From: JBFWWW01 sp050245975
GTDB lineage: Bacteria > Pseudomonadota > Alphaproteobacteria > Rhizobiales > Hyphomicrobiaceae
NCBI GenBank assembly: GCA_050245975.1
Contig: JBFWWW010000011.1
Location: 1 to 40,682, forward strand
DNA: 40,682 nt
Direction of reading: 5' to 3'
Shown here piece after piece: positions 7,136 to 15,158 of this stretch. The notes beneath the pieces were generated by a model. It did not search any database, was not told the origin of the DNA, and worked only from the letters and a program-made list of their open reading frames with translations. Each line of letters opens with the position of its first letter. Position 1 is the first letter of the stretch. The translations under genes were made by a program, and so were the position numbers.

Positions 7136-8173
7136 ATGAAGTTTCTCGACCAGGCCAAGATCTATATACGCTCCGGCGACGGCGGAGCCGGCTGCATCTC
7201 GTTCCGACGCGAGAAGTTCATCGAGTTCGGCGGGCCCGACGGCGGCGACGGCGGCAGGGGCGGCGACGTGTGGGTCGAATGCGTCGCCAACCTCAATACG
7301 CTCATCGACTACCGCTATCAGCAGCACTTCACGGCGCAGAACGGCCGGCCCGGCATGGGCAAGAACCGCGCCGGCGCATCCGGCGAGGACGTCGTCGTGC
7401 GCCTGCCGCCGGGAACGGAGGTCTATGCCGAGGACCAGACGACGCTGCTCGCCGACCTGACGCAGCCCGGCGAGCGCGTGCTGATCGCCAAGGGCGGCAA
7501 CGGCGGCTTCGGCAACGCCCACTTCAAGTCCTCCACCAACCAGGCGCCGCGGCGCGCCAACCCGGGACTGCCGGGCGAGGTGCTGACCATCTGGCTGCGG
7601 CTGAAGCTGATCGCGGACGCCGGCATCGTCGGGTTGCCCAACGCGGGCAAGTCGACGCTCCTCGCGACCGTCAGCGCCGCCAAGCCGAAGATCGCCGACT
7701 ATCCGTTCACGACGCTGCATCCCAACCTCGGCGTCGTGCGCGCCGGCGCGGTCGATTTCGTGCTTGCCGACATTCCCGGACTGATCGAGGGCGCCAGCGA
7801 GGGCGCGGGCCTCGGTACGAGGTTCCTCGGCCATCTCGAACGCTGCCGCGTCCTGCTGCACCTCGTCGATGCGACCGAGGAGGATGTGGCGCAGGCCTAT
7901 CGCACGGTGCGGCAGGAGCTCAAGGTCTACGGCGCCGATCTCGCGAAGAAGAAGGAGATCGTCGCGCTGTCGAAATGCGACGCACTGGACGAGGCAACGA
8001 TCGCGGAGAAGACGGCCGCGCTCAAGGCGGCGGCGCGCAAGAAGCCGCTGGTGCTGTCGGCCGTGTCGGGCCTGGGCGTGAAGGAGGCCCTGTTCGCGAT
8101 CGCGCGCGAGATCGAGCGTGCGCGCGGCGGGACGGTGGGTGCAGCGGCGGAGCGACCGCGGTGGCAGCCGTGA
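7136..8173 (+). CDS. obgE: GTPase Obg/CgtA
   Basis: The 345-residue product begins MKFLDQAKIYIRSGDGGAGC, the glycine-rich Obg fold (about 1-158). The G domain follows, with G1 GLPNAGKST at 166-174, G2 around TTLHPNLGVV, G3 DIPGL, G4 SKCD and G5 SAVSG. Obg binds the 50S subunit and acts in late ribosome assembly and growth control. The C-terminal tail is short, as in other alphaproteobacterial CgtA proteins. Its place after rplU-rpmA is the widely conserved order, here with two GNAT genes inserted. Confidence 0.97.
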   Translation: MKFLDQAKIYIRSGDGGAGCISFRREKFIEFGGPDGGDGGRGGDVWVECVANLNTLIDYRYQQHFTAQNGRPGMGKNRAGASGEDVVVRLPPGTEVYAEDQTTLLADLTQPGERVLIAKGGNGGFGNAHFKSSTNQAPRRANPGLPGEVLTIWLRLKLIADAGIVGLPNAGKSTLLATVSAAKPKIADYPFTTLHPNLGVVRAGAVDFVLADIPGLIEGASEGAGLGTRFLGHLERCRVLLHLVDATEEDVAQAYRTVRQELKVYGADLAKKKEIVALSKCDALDEATIAEKTAALKAAARKKPLVLSAVSGLGVKEALFAIAREIERARGGTVGAAAERPRWQP

Positions 8174-8225
8174 TGCGGCACGTGCCGCGCTGTCTCCCTC
8201 TCCGCTCCCCGATGCGAACGACACC

Positions 8226-9407
8226 ATGACACCGCAAAAGCAAAGCTCAACGACCGCGGCGGTAAAAGCGAGGCCCGAATGGGCCAGGGCGCGCCGCATC
8301 GTCGTCAAGATCGGCTCGGCGCTGCTCGTCGACCGCGAGAGCGGCCGGTTGAAGTCGGCCTGGCTGAAGTCTCTCGCCGACGACGTGGCGACGCTGGCGA
8401 AGGCCGGCAAGGAGATCGTCCTCGTTTCGTCGGGCGCGATCGCGCTCGGCCGCAACCTCCTGCACCTGCCGAAGGGCGCGCTGACGCTCGAGCGCTCCCA
8501 GGCAGCCGCGGCGGTGGGCCAGATTTCGCTCGCGGGCGCCTACCAGGAGGCCTTCCGGCCGCACGACCTGACGGCGGCGCAGGTGCTGCTGACGCTGGGC
8601 GACACCGAGGAGCGGCGGCGCTATCTCAACGCGCGCAATACGGTGGAGACGTTGCTCGCGTACAAGGCCATTCCGGTCGTCAACGAGAACGACACCGTGG
8701 CGACGAGCGAGATCCGCTACGGCGACAACGACCGGCTGTCGGCGCGCGTTGCATCGATGGTGAGCGCGGACTGCCTCGTGCTGCTGTCCGATATCGATGG
8801 GCTCTATACAGCGCCGCCCGCCAGCGATCCTGAGGCGCGGCGCATCGACGAGGTGCGCGCCATCACGCCGGAGATCGAGGCGATGGCCGGCGAAGCGGGA
8901 ACGGAGCTGTCGCGCGGCGGCATGATCACCAAGATCGAGGCCGGCCGCATCGCGCTGGGCTCGGGGACGAACATGGTGATCGCACTCGGGACCGTCGCCA
9001 ATCCGCTCTCAGCCATCGCGGCCGGTGCGGCCTGCACGTGGTTTCTCGCGCCCTCCGATCCGGTGGCGGCGCGCAAGCGCTGGATCGCGGGACAGCTCGA
9101 GCCGCGCGGCGCTGTCACGGTGGATGCCGGCGCCGAGAAGGCGCTGGGGTCGGGCAAGAGCCTGCTGCCGGCCGGCGTCACGGCCGTAACGGGCGCCTTC
9201 GATCGCGGCGATGTCGTCATCATCCGGGCCGCCGACGGGCGCGAGCTGGGGCGCGGGCTCATCGCCTATGCCGACGAGGATGCGCGGCGCATCGTGGGAA
9301 AGAAGAGCAGCGAGGCGGCGAAGATCCTCGGGTTCCAGGGGCGCGCGGAGCTCATTCATCGCGATCACATGGCGCTGGCGCACTCATCCAGGCACCGTGA
9401 ACCATAG
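8226..9407 (+). CDS. proB: Glutamate 5-kinase
   Basis: The 393-residue product phosphorylates glutamate to gamma-glutamyl phosphate, the first step of proline synthesis. The ATG at 8226 was chosen because upstream frame sequence is the antisense-like tail of obgE. The amino-acid-kinase domain shows RRIVVKIGSALLVD, VSSGAIALGR, VVNENDTVAT and RYGDNDRLSARVA. A C-terminal PUA domain runs from about residue 295 (GAVTVDAGAEKALGSGKSLL through the end). The N-terminus has an extra 20 residues or so of polar sequence. It is followed 99 bp later by proA. Confidence 0.96.
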   Translation: MTPQKQSSTTAAVKARPEWARARRIVVKIGSALLVDRESGRLKSAWLKSLADDVATLAKAGKEIVLVSSGAIALGRNLLHLPKGALTLERSQAAAAVGQISLAGAYQEAFRPHDLTAAQVLLTLGDTEERRRYLNARNTVETLLAYKAIPVVNENDTVATSEIRYGDNDRLSARVASMVSADCLVLLSDIDGLYTAPPASDPEARRIDEVRAITPEIEAMAGEAGTELSRGGMITKIEAGRIALGSGTNMVIALGTVANPLSAIAAGAACTWFLAPSDPVAARKRWIAGQLEPRGAVTVDAGAEKALGSGKSLLPAGVTAVTGAFDRGDVVIIRAADGRELGRGLIAYADEDARRIVGKKSSEAAKILGFQGRAELIHRDHMALAHSSRHREP

Positions 9408-9506
9408 CGACAGGGAGATCGCGGCAAGGGCGCGGGAGCGGTATGCTGGTGCCGCCGCAGCCGCGCAAGACGCAGGCAAACGGATTTTGATGGTGAGACG
9501 GCAGCG

Positions 9507-10793
9507 ATGAACAGGCCGGAAGGGTCGCTCGGGACGACGCAGGAGACGATGCTGGCGCTCGGGCGCGAGGCGCGAGCCGCCGCGCGCGAGCTGGCGCTGT
9601 CGCCGACGGAGGTCAAGAACGAGGTGCTGCTCGTGGCGGCACAGACGCTGCGCGAGAGCAAGCGTGCCATTCTCGACGCCAACGCAGCGGACATCGCTGC
9701 GGCGCGCGAGAAGGGTGCGACGCCGGCGTTCCTCGATCGCCTCGCGCTCGACGACAAGCGCATCGAGGCAATGGCGCGCGGGCTCGAGGATATCGCGACG
9801 CTTGCCGATCCCGTGGGAACCGTGCTTGCCGAGTGGACGCGGCCCAACAAGATGCGCATCGCGCGCGTGCGGGTGCCCATCGGCGTCATCGGCATCATAT
9901 TCGAGAGCCGGCCGAACGTGACGGCGGATGCCGGCGCGCTGTGCCTCAAGGCAGGCAACGCGGCGATCCTGCGCGCCGGCTCGGAAAGCGTGAACTCCTC
10001 GCGCATGATCCACCAGTGCCTGCGCACGGGCCTGATCGCCACCAAGCTGCCGGAAGCGGCGATCTCGCTGGTGCCGACGACGGACCGGGAGGCCGTCGGC
10101 CTCATGCTGAAGGGGCTCGACGGCGCCATCGACGTGATCGTGCCGCGCGGCGGCAAGGGCCTCGTCGCACGCGTGCAGGAGGAGGCGCGGGTGCCGGTGT
10201 TCGCGCACCTTGAAGGCATCTGCCATACCTATGTCGACCGCGATGCGAACCTCGACATGGCCGTCGCGCTCGCCGTGAACGGCAAGATGCGGCGCACCGG
10301 GGTCTGCGGCGCGACCGAGACGGTGCTCGTCGATGCGGCGGCGCCGGCGGGATACCTGGAGGCGATCGTCAAGGCGCTGCTCGATGCGGGCTGCGCGGTG
10401 CGCGGCGACGCGGCGACCCGGGCCGCGGATGCGCGCGTGAGCCCGGCCACCGAGGCCGACTGGTCGACGGAGTATCTCGACGCCATCGTGGCGGTGAAGG
10501 TGGTCGACGGCGTCGATGCCGCCATCGATCACATCGCGCGCTACGGCTCGCAGCATACCGATTGCATCGTGACCGCGAATGCCGCGACGGCGGAGCGTTT
10601 CCTGAGCCGGGTGGACAGCGCCATCGTGCTGCACAACGCCTCGACGCAGTTCGCCGACGGCGGCGAGTTCGGCATGGGCGCCGAGATCGGCATCGCCACG
10701 GGCAAGCTGCACGCGCGCGGGCCTGTCGGCGTGGAGCAGCTCACGACCTTCAAGTACGTGGTGCGCGGCAACGGCCAGACGAGGCCGGACTGA
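9507..10793 (+). CDS. proA: Gamma-glutamyl phosphate reductase
   Basis: The 428-residue NADPH-dependent enzyme converts gamma-glutamyl phosphate to glutamate-5-semialdehyde, the second step of proline synthesis. The catalytic cysteine is Cys267 in RRTGVCGATETVLVD. Other ProA markers are PIGVIGIIFESRPNVTADA, NAAILRAGSESVNSS, VPRGGKGLVARVQEEARVPV and FADGGEFGMGAEIGIATGKL. The length is normal. The ATG follows a modest GAGACGGCAGCG leader. It directly follows proB and precedes nadD, a conserved alphaproteobacterial order. Confidence 0.97.
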   Translation: MNRPEGSLGTTQETMLALGREARAAARELALSPTEVKNEVLLVAAQTLRESKRAILDANAADIAAAREKGATPAFLDRLALDDKRIEAMARGLEDIATLADPVGTVLAEWTRPNKMRIARVRVPIGVIGIIFESRPNVTADAGALCLKAGNAAILRAGSESVNSSRMIHQCLRTGLIATKLPEAAISLVPTTDREAVGLMLKGLDGAIDVIVPRGGKGLVARVQEEARVPVFAHLEGICHTYVDRDANLDMAVALAVNGKMRRTGVCGATETVLVDAAAPAGYLEAIVKALLDAGCAVRGDAATRAADARVSPATEADWSTEYLDAIVAVKVVDGVDAAIDHIARYGSQHTDCIVTANAATAERFLSRVDSAIVLHNASTQFADGGEFGMGAEIGIATGKLHARGPVGVEQLTTFKYVVRGNGQTRPD

Positions 10794-10824
10794 TGCGCCG
10801 CGCCAGACAACCGCGAGCCGCGTG

Positions 10825-11478
10825 ATGTACCGTTCGGCGCTCGTCCGCTTCGGCCGTATCACGGCACAGCCACCGCACGCGGAACCCGGGCAGAGGATCG
10901 GCCTCCTCGGCGGGTCGTTCAACCCGCCGCACGCCGCGCACCGGCTGGTGAGCGAGATCGCGCTGAAGCGGCTCGCGCTCGACAAGGTCTGGTGGATCGT
11001 CACGCCCGGCAATCCGCTCAAGACGCATGGCGAGCTGGCGCCGCTGGCGGAACGCATTGCCGCCTGCCGCGCCCTCATCGACGACACGCGCATCGAGGTG
11101 ACGGGGTTCGAAGCCGACCTTCCGAGCGCGTATACGGCGGCGACGCTGGCCTTCCTGTCGCACCGCTACCCGCGCGTGCACTTCGTCTGGGTGATGGGCG
11201 CCGACAATCTCGCGGGCTTTCATCGCTGGCAGCAGTGGCGCGAGATTTTCTCGCTCATGCCGATCGCGGTCGTGGACCGGCCGGGCTGGCGCATGAAGGC
11301 GCTGGCTTCGCAGGCCGCGCGGGCCTTTGCGGCCGCACGCATTCCGGAACTCAGGGCGGCGGCCCTGCCGCTCGCCGGGCCGCCGGCCTGGACCATGCTT
11401 ACGGGTCCCCTGTCGCCGCTGTCGTCCACCGAGATGCGGCGTTCCCGAATTGTTGCCGAAAAATCACAGAAACCATAG
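10825..11478 (+). CDS. nadD: Nicotinate-nucleotide adenylyltransferase
   Basis: The 217-residue product transfers AMP from ATP to nicotinate mononucleotide to form deamido-NAD. The nucleotidyltransferase signature is GLLGGSFNPPHAAHR (GxFxPxH-type T/HxGH motif). WWIVTPGNPLK, FVWVMGADNL and the C-terminal SSTEMRRS (ISSTxIR equivalent) are also present. The ATG at 10825 was chosen; a GTG immediately before it (10822) adds one residue. The leader of about 25 residues before the first strand is longer than in E. coli NadD but usual in alphaproteobacteria. Confidence 0.95.
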   Translation: MYRSALVRFGRITAQPPHAEPGQRIGLLGGSFNPPHAAHRLVSEIALKRLALDKVWWIVTPGNPLKTHGELAPLAERIAACRALIDDTRIEVTGFEADLPSAYTAATLAFLSHRYPRVHFVWVMGADNLAGFHRWQQWREIFSLMPIAVVDRPGWRMKALASQAARAFAAARIPELRAAALPLAGPPAWTMLTGPLSPLSSTEMRRSRIVAEKSQKP

Positions 11479-11663
11479 TTCCGGGCTGCCAAACGCCCGT
11501 GGCGCAAGCGCAGGCGAAAGGCTTGAATTGGCCACGCCGCTGCCTATTCTTGAGGGTGCTTCGGCCGCGAGCCGAGGCTTTCGCGTCGCCGACGGGGCCT
11601 TGCGCCGGTCGGCAGCGAAGCGCGACCCGAACGGGATGATGACGAAAGGACACTCAACACAAG

Positions 11664-12074
11664 ATGAGAACCTCTGCTGAGGGTGCTCGCAAAAGCACGC
11701 CTCCGGCCGACCTCGTGCCTGCACGGCACGACTCGGAAGCCCTCGCTGGACAGATCACCGCCTGGCTCGATGACGCCAAGGCCGAGGACATCAAGGTGAT
11801 CGACATCAAGGGGAAATCTTCCATCGGCGACTTCATGGTGATCGCAACCGGACGGACGGACCGGCACGTGGGCGCGATCGCCGACCAGATCCAGCGCAAG
11901 CTCAAGGAGGCCGGCCAGGGGCGCGTCAGCGTTCAGGGCAAGCCTCAGTGCGACTGGGTCCTGATCGATACGGGCGACATCGTCATTCACGTCTTCCGTC
12001 CCGAGGTGCGCGAGTTCTACAACCTCGAGAAGCTGTGGTCGGCCGAGCGGCCGGTCGAGACGACCGCGCACTGA
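11664..12074 (+). CDS. rsfS: Ribosomal silencing factor RsfS
   Basis: The 136-residue product binds L14 and blocks subunit joining under starvation (family knowledge). The RsfS core is visible from about residue 30: ITAWLDDAKAEDIKVIDIKG, SSIGDFMVIATGRTDRHVGA, CDWVLIDTGDIVIHVFRPEV and REFYNLEKLWS. The first 25 residues are polar and variable. A purine-rich GAAAGGA lies 13 bases before the ATG, slightly far for a ribosome binding site. The 185-bp gap from nadD holds no obvious gene. Confidence 0.96.
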   Translation: MRTSAEGARKSTPPADLVPARHDSEALAGQITAWLDDAKAEDIKVIDIKGKSSIGDFMVIATGRTDRHVGAIADQIQRKLKEAGQGRVSVQGKPQCDWVLIDTGDIVIHVFRPEVREFYNLEKLWSAERPVETTAH

Positions 12075-12135
12075 AGGGCCGCGCGTTCTGACGGCATGAG
12101 GGCCGGCGCGCCGCGCCGGCCGGAGCGCGATTGTC

Positions 12136-12618
12136 ATGCGACTTGTCCTTGCCGCGGTCGGACGCCTCAAGGAGGACGCCGACCGCGCTCTCTTTGCACG
12201 TTACTGGGACCGTCTTGCGCAATCGGGCCGCCGCATCGGCATCGGACCGCTGCGGCTGTTCGAGACGGCGGAGGGACGTGCGCAGGAGGCGGCCGTGCGC
12301 CAGGCCGACGAGGCGCAGCGGCTGCTGAAGGGAATTGGCCAGGCCTCGGTTCTCGTGGCGCTCGACGAGCGCGGGCGCGCGCTGGACAGCGCGGGCTTCG
12401 CCGGGTTCGTGCGCGCGCGGCGCGACGCGGGCGCGACGACGCTGGCCTTCGCCATCGGCGGTCCCGACGGGCACGGCGCGGCGCTGCTCGATGCGGCGCA
12501 GGAGACGCTGTCGCTCGGTCCCATGACGCTGCCGCACGGGCTGGCACGCATCGTATTGGCCGAACAGCTCTACAGGGCGGCGACCATCATCGCCGGCCAC
12601 CCCTATCATCGTGCCTGA
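12136..12618 (+). CDS. rlmH: 23S rRNA (pseudouridine1915-N3)-methyltransferase
   Basis: The 160-residue SPOUT methyltransferase begins MRLVLAAVGRLKEDADRALF, with VALDERGRALDSAGFAGFV, the knot loop FAIGGPDGHG and the C-terminal MTLPHGLARIVLAEQLYRAA plus HPYHR. It uses SAM to methylate pseudouridine 1915 on assembled 70S ribosomes. It follows rsfS as in most bacteria. The stop is 17 bp from the convergent stop of the SDR gene. Confidence 0.96.
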   Translation: MRLVLAAVGRLKEDADRALFARYWDRLAQSGRRIGIGPLRLFETAEGRAQEAAVRQADEAQRLLKGIGQASVLVALDERGRALDSAGFAGFVRARRDAGATTLAFAIGGPDGHGAALLDAAQETLSLGPMTLPHGLARIVLAEQLYRAATIIAGHPYHRA

Positions 12619-12635
12619 CCGGCTTCCCGGCCCCG

Positions 12636-13493
12636 CTACATCCGCATGAGGATCCGGTCGAGCAGCGCGCCCGGCAGGATGCGCTTGCCGATGGCGGCAG
12701 CCTTGGTCTGCCAGGAGATGCGGTAGCGGGCGCGCGGCCAGCGGCTTTCGAGCGCGTGGATGACCGAGGGCATCACGTGCTCCGGCCCGAGGCGCCGGTC
12801 GCCCTCGCGGTGGCCGGACGTCATGATGGCGATGCGTTCCTCGTAGCGCGCGCGGTGCGGCGAGTGCGCCATGTCGATCCCGGCATAGAAGTTGTCGAGC
12901 GCGGTGGGGAGGAACTGCGTCCGGATGGGACCGGGCTCCAGCAGCGAGACGGAGAGGCCGCTGCCGGCGAGCTCGTAGCGCATGGCGTCGCCAATGGCCT
13001 CGAGCGCGAACTTGGCGGCACAATAGATGCCGCGGTAGGGACCGCTGACGATGCCGAGCACGGACGAGGTGATGATGATGCGGCCGGTGCCGTTGGCGCG
13101 CATCGCCGGGATGATGTGGCGCGTGAGGTCCTGCGGGCCGACGACGCCGATGTCGAGGTGGCGGCGCAGCACGTCGCCCGGAACATCCTCGACGGCGCCG
13201 AGCAGCCCGGTGGCGGCGTTGTTATAGAGAGCGGTGAGCCTGCCGCCGGTCAGCTCAAGGGCCGCCGCGGCGCAGGCGGCGATGGAGGCCGGATCCGACA
13301 GCTCCAGGGGCAGAACCTCGATGCCTTCCTCGCGCGCCAGGCGTTCGAGATCGGCGGGCTTGCGCGCCGTGCCGATGACGCGCCAGCCGCGCCGCCTGAG
13401 CGTGCGGGCCGCGGTAAGCCCGATGCCGGACGAGCAGCCGGTGATGAGGACGGAGCGGGGCGGCGTGGTGGTCTCAGGGCTCTGTGTGGTCAT
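12636..13493 (-). CDS. SDR family oxidoreductase
   Basis: The product is 285 residues from the ATG at 13493. The frame is open further upstream, but the sequence beyond lacks conserved features and would run into the divergent gene's control region. The Rossmann motif is VLITGCSSGIG (TGxxxGIG). NNAA is the NNAG-type motif, IITSS holds the catalytic Ser, and YCAAK is the YxxxK pair. The C-terminal part is longer than in minimal SDRs and basic (ISWQTKAAAIGKRILPGALL). This resembles classical SDRs acting on hydrophobic or sterol-like substrates, but no substrate can be named. It is divergent from the PLP enzyme gene across 114 bp. Confidence 0.88.
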   Translation of the reverse strand: MTTQSPETTTPPRSVLITGCSSGIGLTAARTLRRRGWRVIGTARKPADLERLAREEGIEVLPLELSDPASIAACAAAALELTGGRLTALYNNAATGLLGAVEDVPGDVLRRHLDIGVVGPQDLTRHIIPAMRANGTGRIIITSSVLGIVSGPYRGIYCAAKFALEAIGDAMRYELAGSGLSVSLLEPGPIRTQFLPTALDNFYAGIDMAHSPHRARYEERIAIMTSGHREGDRRLGPEHVMPSVIHALESRWPRARYRISWQTKAAAIGKRILPGALLDRILMRM

Positions 13494-13607
13494 GGGCCTC
13501 CACATATCGTCCGTCCGCGGCATTGCAAGCCCCTTCGGCGACGGTGCGAGTTGCGGCCCGCCTCCGGGGCGCGTAAGGCTTGGCGGAAACGGACACCGGA
13601 AGACGCC

Positions 13608-14753
13608 ATGAAGACGATCACGCCCGAGACTTTCGCCGCCCAGGCCGGTGGCGCCATCGACGCGGCAACGGGGGCCATCGTCGCCCCCATCCACATCACG
13701 ACGACCTACCAGCGCGACGCCGACAACCAGTATCGCAAGGGCTTCGTCTATGGCCGCCCCGACAACGCCACGGTGCGCCAGACCGAGGATGTCCTGACCG
13801 AGCTGGAGCGCGGCTCAGCGGCGATGGTGCTGGCGTCGGGCATGACGGCTGCGACGTGCGCGTTCCTGGCGCTGGAGCGTCCGGCCCACGTCATCGCGCC
13901 CAAGGTCATGTACTGGGGCCTGCGCAAGTGGCTGCAGGAGGACGCGCCGGCGTTCGGCATCACGGCGACATTCGTCGACATGGAGGACGCGGGCGCGGTG
14001 CGGGCCGCGCTCGCCGCGCGCCCGGCAAGGATGGTGTGGATCGAGACGCCGTCCAATCCGCTGTGGGGGATCACCGATATCGCGGCGATCGCCGAGCTGG
14101 CGCACGCGCACGGCGCCGTGCTGGGCGTCGACTCGACGGTCGCCACGCCGGTGCTGACGCAGCCCATCACGCTCGGCGCCGACGTGGTGATGCATTCGGC
14201 GACGAAGTACCTCAACGGGCATTCCGACGTCATCGCCGGCGCGCTGGTGTTCGCCCGCAAGGACGCGCTGCTCGAGCGGGCGCAGCGGGTGCGCAGCATG
14301 CTGGGCTGCATCCTCGGGCCGTTCGAGGCGGCGCTGCTGCTGCGCGGCCTGCGCACGCTGCATGTCAGGGTGCGCCACCAGAGTGCGGCGGCGCTGTCGA
14401 TCGCGCGGCATTTCGAGCGTCATGCCAAGGTGGCCGCGGTGCTTTATCCCGGGCTCGAGTCGCCGGCCGGCAACGCCACGGCGGTAAGGCAGATGGCGGG
14501 CGGCTTCGGCGGCATGCTGTCCATCCGCGTCAAGGGCGGCGAGGCGGCAGCGGTCGCAACGGCCGCACGGCTCGCGGTGTGGAAGCGCGCGACATCGCTC
14601 GGCGGCGTGGAAAGCCTGGTCGAGCATCGCGCCAGCATCGAGGGGCCGGATTCACCCTGCCCGCCGGACCTGCTGCGGCTGTCGGTCGGGCTCGAGAGCG
14701 TCGACGACCTGATCGGCGATCTCGAACAGGCGCTCGCTACTTCTTCATCGTGA
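13608..14753 (+). CDS. Cys/Met metabolism PLP-dependent enzyme (cystathionine gamma-synthase/beta-lyase type)
   Basis: The product is 381 residues from the ATG at 13608. Family markers are YGRPDNATVRQTEDVLTELE (phosphate-binding Tyr/Arg), ASGMTAA, WIETPSNPLW, the cofactor Asp in GVDSTVATP, and the PLP lysine Lys200 in HSATKYLNGHSD. The family's usual YGGTY segment reads MYWGLRKWL here, so the substrate pocket differs from canonical MetB/MetC. A trans-sulfuration or sulfur amino acid role is likely, but the direction (synthase or lyase) cannot be decided. The 3' end overlaps the convergent META-domain gene by 17 bp. Confidence 0.88.
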   Translation: MKTITPETFAAQAGGAIDAATGAIVAPIHITTTYQRDADNQYRKGFVYGRPDNATVRQTEDVLTELERGSAAMVLASGMTAATCAFLALERPAHVIAPKVMYWGLRKWLQEDAPAFGITATFVDMEDAGAVRAALAARPARMVWIETPSNPLWGITDIAAIAELAHAHGAVLGVDSTVATPVLTQPITLGADVVMHSATKYLNGHSDVIAGALVFARKDALLERAQRVRSMLGCILGPFEAALLLRGLRTLHVRVRHQSAAALSIARHFERHAKVAAVLYPGLESPAGNATAVRQMAGGFGGMLSIRVKGGEAAAVATAARLAVWKRATSLGGVESLVEHRASIEGPDSPCPPDLLRLSVGLESVDDLIGDLEQALATSSS

Positions 14754-15141
14754 TGAGGACGCGGCCGTCGGAGGCCTTGAGCGCAAGAGTGCCGTCGCTC
14801 AGCACGTAGCCGTGCACGGCGGCAAGCGCGTCGAAGTAGGCCTTCTCGTCGTCCATGCGGCCCTGGCAGTACATGCGCGTGGCGACCGGATGGCCGATGG
14901 CGAGCGCGGAGCCGGTCTGCGTCAGTCCGGCCGAGAAGCGGTTGCAGGCAGCGCGCCCGGCAACGCGGTGCGCATCGAACTCCAGTGTCTCGGTGTGCAC
15001 GGCCGCAACGCCGCTGATGGTGACCGCATGCCAGAGGTTGGCGCGCAGGGCCGGATCGATGTCGTCGGCGCGGGCGGGAGGCGCGGCGGCACAAAGGGAC
15101 AGTCCGGCAATCAGTCCGGCGGCAAACAGCGCATGGCGCAT
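14737..15141 (-). CDS. META/HslJ-domain secreted protein
   Basis: The product is 134 residues. The ATG at 15141 was chosen because it is directly followed by a signal peptide (MRHALFAAGLIAGLSLCAAA, probable cleavage after ARA). The mature part has the META fold features: NRFSAGLTQTGSALAIGHPV, RMYCQGRMDDEKAYFDALAA and a final LALKASDGRVLITMKK. META/HslJ proteins are periplasmic or outer-membrane-associated and of uncertain function (novobiocin or heat-shock links in E. coli). Two cysteines at the mature core could pair. It lies 17 bp downstream of mcd on the same strand but is transcribed after it, so it may be co-transcribed. Confidence 0.78.
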   Translation of the reverse strand: MRHALFAAGLIAGLSLCAAAPPARADDIDPALRANLWHAVTISGVAAVHTETLEFDAHRVAGRAACNRFSAGLTQTGSALAIGHPVATRMYCQGRMDDEKAYFDALAAVHGYVLSDGTLALKASDGRVLITMKK

Positions 15142-15158
15142 GGGCTCGGTCCTCCGCT

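Noticed and set aside
6929..8455. A - strand open frame of about 500 codons opposite obgE/proB
   Set aside because: Antisense shadow of two certain housekeeping genes.
9384..11093. A - strand open frame of about 570 codons opposite proA/nadD
   Set aside because: Antisense shadow; proA and nadD are unambiguous.
12096..13607. N-terminal extension of the PLP enzyme back across rlmH and the SDR gene
   Set aside because: The frame happens to be open, but the region encodes RlmH in another frame and the SDR on the other strand; the real start is ATG 13608.
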